DNA of 64,000 nucleotides from positions 62,001 to 126,000 of the forward strand of contig JAIUPC010000005.1 of assembly GCA_020161655.1 (NCBI GenBank), read 5' to 3'. Source of the DNA: Pseudomonadota bacterium (lineage in GTDB: Bacteria > Pseudomonadota > Alphaproteobacteria > Rhodobacterales > Rhodobacteraceae). The translations under genes were made by a program, and so were the position numbers. The notes under the pieces were generated by a model. It was given only the letters and a program-made list of their open reading frames with translations, did no database searches and was not told the origin of the DNA. Each line of letters opens with the position of its first letter. Positions within the stretch are counted from its first letter, which is position 1. Below are positions 61,479 to 64,000 of the stretch, piece after piece.

Positions 61479-63321
61479 GGGCCTCGCCGAAGCTGTAATG
61501 GGCGAAATCCGCCCACGCGGTGTCAGCCCGAAGGTGGCCGGAACGATGCCGCAAGGCGGGGCGTCAAAGAGACCGGCGAGCGGCGGTGGTCTCAGCCTCT
61601 ATGCGCGGCTCTGGGGTGCGGGGCAGGGAGGTGCCTCGGTCGTCCTGAAGAAGATCCACAATGGCGGAACGCATAGCCCCAAGGAGCTTGGCCAGCAGCT
61701 CGACTATCTCTTCGCGAAGGCAACCTGGTGCGGCGGCAATGCGGTTGATTTCGACAGCCGGCGCCAGTCTCTGACGCCCGACGAGCGGACGGAGATCGTC
61801 ACAAGCTGGTCCGATCATTGGCAGCGCAGCCCGAAGAACGGCCATACGACGCATCTGCTCGTGTCCTTTCCGCCGGAAGTGTCCGCCCGGAAAGCTCGGA
61901 TCATCGCCGAGGACTGGGCGGCGGATATGTTCGAAAACCCGGAGGTGCGGGGCGACCAATGGGCCTATGTCGTGGCACTTCATACCGATCGCTCGCACCC
62001 GCATGTGCATTTCGTGGTGCAGAACCGGGGCATCGATAACGACAAATGGTTCTACATGGCCAAAGGCCATGCCTTCGACCTCCTGTCGATGAAAGAACGG
62101 CTGGCCGAGATCGCGGCGGATCACGGCGTGGCGCTTGAGACGACGAGCCGGGTCGAGCGTGGCATCCTGACCTATGGCGCGGGCCGCGCCGAGATCGAGG
62201 ATGCGCGCCGCGAGGGCAGGGCGGTTCGGGAAGTGGCGCGGACGGGCCTTGCGCTTGAGACCGCGGAAGCCGAAGTCAAGGTGGTGTCGGCCGCCTACCG
62301 GCAGCTCGCCTTCGTCGCTGCCAGGACCATTTCGCACGACGTTGCCTTCCGTATGGCGGAGGCGGCCAAAGCGCTGGACGAGGGGCGGCCGATCCTGCCA
62401 AGGCGCAAGGCTATCGTCATGGACGGGCAAACCGGTGCCGGCGGTTCCGCGCTGCGCAGGTGGGCGGAATTCGAGACCCATCTGGAAGGCTGGATCGCGC
62501 GGATCGGCGGCAAGATACGCGAGCTGTCGCCCGAGGGCCAGGCGAAGCTGCGGCCCGAGCTGAACAACATCACGGCGAAGGCGCTCGAAGTCCTTGGCGA
62601 CAAGTTCGGGGCTGACCTGGCGCGGGAAGCGCCGAAGTCAGCTCTCTACCGCTCCGCGTTGTCGGCGGCGACACCGGTCCTCGGTGGCGTGGAGACGGAG
62701 CTTTCCGCATCACGGGCGAAGTGGCTGGGGGGCAATCTCGCGAAGGAGGCTACGACCTTCGGCCTCAACGGAGCGGGCATCGCCGCGCGGATCGCAGCCG
62801 GCGCATCGAGCGCCTTCGAAGAGCGCACCTGGGTCAAGGCCGACATCGCCGGCGTCGCGGCCGCCAAGGGCCTCGATCTCACCCGCGAGACGGATCGCGC
62901 GGTCGCCGCCGGCACCGTCGACCGTTTCTACGAACGCGCTCGAAGCATGATCGAGCAGGCGCGCGGGCTTGAAGCGGAAACCCATGTTGCGGGGCTGCGG
63001 ACGACGCTCGCCAATATGGTGAAGATGGCGGAGCGGCTTGGGTTCGTTCATTTCGAGACGGATGCCGATGCGCTAGGTCTCGTCGATCACATGAGGGCCC
63101 GCTATGGCGGGAGGATCATCGCGGATCTTGCCAAGGGCAAGACCGATGCTCTGGCGAAGGACTTCGCCGATGCCGGCGAGCGTGCGAAGATCGCCCAAAC
63201 TGTGAGACTGGCGGCGCGTGACCAAGATGCCTTCGGTCTGACATGGAATGCAGTGAAGGTCCCGGAGCGACAGACGGAAAGCGGACCGACCAGCAAGCCC
63301 GAGCGCGCCCGCGAGCGGTAG
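61471..63321 (+). CDS. Relaxase/mobilization nuclease
   Basis: The 616-residue protein has the MobA/VirD2-type relaxase domain in the first 250 residues. The metal-binding motif is ALHTDRSHPHVHFVVQNRG near residue 170 (His-x4-His-Pro-His-x-His), and motif I may involve Tyr in QLDYLFAKA near 80. The C-terminal 350 residues are helical and Ala-rich without a recognised helicase or primase. It nicks plasmid DNA at oriT. No type IV secretion or coupling protein is seen here, so transfer would need a helper. Confidence 0.9.
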   Translation: MAKGLAEAVMGEIRPRGVSPKVAGTMPQGGASKRPASGGGLSLYARLWGAGQGGASVVLKKIHNGGTHSPKELGQQLDYLFAKATWCGGNAVDFDSRRQSLTPDERTEIVTSWSDHWQRSPKNGHTTHLLVSFPPEVSARKARIIAEDWAADMFENPEVRGDQWAYVVALHTDRSHPHVHFVVQNRGIDNDKWFYMAKGHAFDLLSMKERLAEIAADHGVALETTSRVERGILTYGAGRAEIEDARREGRAVREVARTGLALETAEAEVKVVSAAYRQLAFVAARTISHDVAFRMAEAAKALDEGRPILPRRKAIVMDGQTGAGGSALRRWAEFETHLEGWIARIGGKIRELSPEGQAKLRPELNNITAKALEVLGDKFGADLAREAPKSALYRSALSAATPVLGGVETELSASRAKWLGGNLAKEATTFGLNGAGIAARIAAGASSAFEERTWVKADIAGVAAAKGLDLTRETDRAVAAGTVDRFYERARSMIEQARGLEAETHVAGLRTTLANMVKMAERLGFVHFETDADALGLVDHMRARYGGRIIADLAKGKTDALAKDFADAGERAKIAQTVRLAARDQDAFGLTWNAVKVPERQTESGPTSKPERARER

Positions 63322-63479
63322 GGCGGCGATGCAGATTGTGACAGGAAGGGTGCAGGAACAGGGACGAAGCGGACTACTTACCTGTCCAGCGCTCGTTGGT
63401 GGCTGAATCTCGTCGCGCTATTTTGTAGCCCGTAGGCATGTCCGAAGAAGGGTAGGCCCGGTGGACAGGAATTAGTTCA

Positions 63480-63566
63480 ATGCCCACCGACCTTCTCCCC
63501 GCGATTCGCTCAACACGCATTGCGTGGAACAAGGGCCGCATCGTCGATCAAAAAGCGCCGAGTCTG
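63480..63566 (+). pseudogene. Tyrosine integrase N-terminal remnant
   Basis: The frame from ATG 63480 gives LLPAIRSTRIAWNKGRIVDQ and KAPSL, matching the conserved start of a common family of short tyrosine recombinases (AWNKGRLIGQK). Homology stops after about 29 codons and the core is missing. It marks the right border of the mobilization module. Confidence 0.55.
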
Positions 63567-63581
63567 CGCAACGCAGGGCGC

Positions 63582-63617
63582 GCGGACCAAGGTCCGCATG
63601 ACGGAACGCAGCGTTCC
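63582..63617. repeat. Two adjacent perfect palindromes
   Basis: GCGGACCAAGGTCCGC (63582-63597) is a 7-bp inverted repeat with a 2-base spacer; five bases later GGAACGCAGCGTTCC (63603-63617) is a 7-bp inverted repeat with a 1-base spacer. They lie just after the integrase remnant. The tandem layout resembles recombinase or resolution sites; no function can be assigned. The rest of 63322-63757 holds no recognised gene. Confidence 0.55.
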
Positions 63618-63757
63618 AATTGGATCGAGCAGCTTCGCCAAAAGTTCCATGGTGTCCAGTTGGCACCCAAAATCATGGCTGGGACGTTCGCCTACCCTGA
63701 TGGACAGGCCTTGCCTTCGCAATTGCCAAACAGCGGCGAGCACATCATGATCTGCCG

Positions 63758-64000
63758 ATGTACGACAGGCACGCTGTGCGGCTCTCGATGGTTCATATGG
63801 TTCCAGGCGTGGCCGACAGGCATGGTGTGCCGCTGGTCCCGTTGCTGGAGAGCGCCGGGCTGTCCGTGGGCAGTGAAACCTTTAATCAGTTGATCGCATC
63901 CCGCGCGCAGGTCTGCACATTGTTGCGCGGCCTGGCCCGCAAGACGGGATCGGCGATGATAGGCATAGATCTTGCCGCTGCGGCGGAAGTGCCGCAACTG
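63758..64000 (+). CDS. AraC family regulator N terminus, 3' end outside window
   Basis: The frame from ATG 63758 stays open to the last base. It reads YDRHAVRLSMVHMVPGVADR, then VPLVPLLESAGLSVGSETFN and TLLRGLARKTGSAMIGIDLA, which resembles the N-terminal ligand domain of AraC-type regulators (short helix with a Leu-Leu pair, then GDPALGLRLG-like segment). The HTH domain lies beyond the window. No clear ribosome site is seen, so the start may be different. Confidence 0.6.
   Translation, partial: MYDRHAVRLSMVHMVPGVADRHGVPLVPLLESAGLSVGSETFNQLIASRAQVCTLLRGLARKTGSAMIGIDLAAAAEVPQL

Noticed and set aside
1..64000. CRISPR arrays, rRNA and tRNA genes, prophage structural genes
   Set aside because: No regularly spaced repeats, no recognisable RNA gene sequence and no capsid, tail or portal proteins were seen on reading both strands.

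Overview
The window looks like the genome of a purple non-sulfur or denitrifying alphaproteobacterium close to Rhodobacteraceae (Paracoccus or Rhodobacter relatives). Base composition is GC-rich with strong GC3 bias, genes overlap by ATGA or GTGA, NarK is a fused NarK1-NarK2 protein as known from Paracoccus, and an FNR-type NarR-like regulator is divergent to narK. No rRNA or tRNA gene was seen. The replicon (chromosome or large plasmid) cannot be decided from the window. The right end and several internal islands carry plasmid-type mobility genes.

Region by region. (1) 1-3194: a tight plus-strand operon for copper and thiol chemistry linked to respiration: DUF411 (5' end outside the window), cytochrome c, a 58-codon ORF, a small Cys-containing membrane protein, two SCO-type proteins and a membrane protein. 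(2) 3268-5976: nitric-oxide response: NsrR-type Rrf2 repressor with DUF6522 on the minus strand and a palindromic operator; divergently a hemerythrin, a 45-codon ORF and NnrS. (3) 6035-20303: NarR, then narK-narG-narH-narJ-narI-parvulin, followed without a real gap by a second hemerythrin, beta-carbonic anhydrase, MoeA and a DUF2478 protein. FNR-type boxes lie in the narR-narK gap. (4) 20304-26961: arsenic island, after a serine-recombinase scar: ArsR-phosphatase fusion, GAPDH and ArsJ on plus; ArsR, a flavoprotein with a Cys-rich tail and an MFS protein on minus. (5) 27129-28855: Fic protein coupled to a WGR protein, next to a truncated copy of the mobilization leader seen again at about 60.6 kb. 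(6) 28979-34796: Afu/Fbp-type ABC importer beside two phosphatases (HAD and inositol-monophosphatase type), suggesting phosphorylated substrate uptake. (7) 34797-40495: graveyard of mobile elements with a live-looking AbiE toxin-antitoxin pair, an orphan mobile-mystery-A regulator, and truncated conjugation, IS3, IS110, strawberry-notch-like and integrase genes. (8) 40541-47263: catabolic cluster: dehydratase, ornithine-cyclodeaminase-like enzyme, FCD-type GntR regulator, class III aminotransferase-like enzyme and APH-type kinase on minus, with a divergent type II haloacid dehalogenase and two candidate GntR operators. (9) 47941-59354: urea use: urtABCDE importer and the urease operon ureD-A-(small)-B-C-E-F-G, the latter ending in a clear terminator. 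(10) 59657-64000: ParDE-type toxin-antitoxin, WGR protein, MobC and relaxase with a candidate oriT, an integrase scar and the start of an AraC-type regulator.

Taken together the core functions are nitrate respiration with NO defence, arsenic resistance and urea nitrogen use, separated by junctions of gene transfer. I see no array or entirely unknown machine. The best candidates for undescribed biology are the extra genes tied to the nar operon, the kinase / phospho-lyase-like / dehydratase / cyclodeaminase cluster, and the duplicated WGR-mobilization module with its Fic partner.
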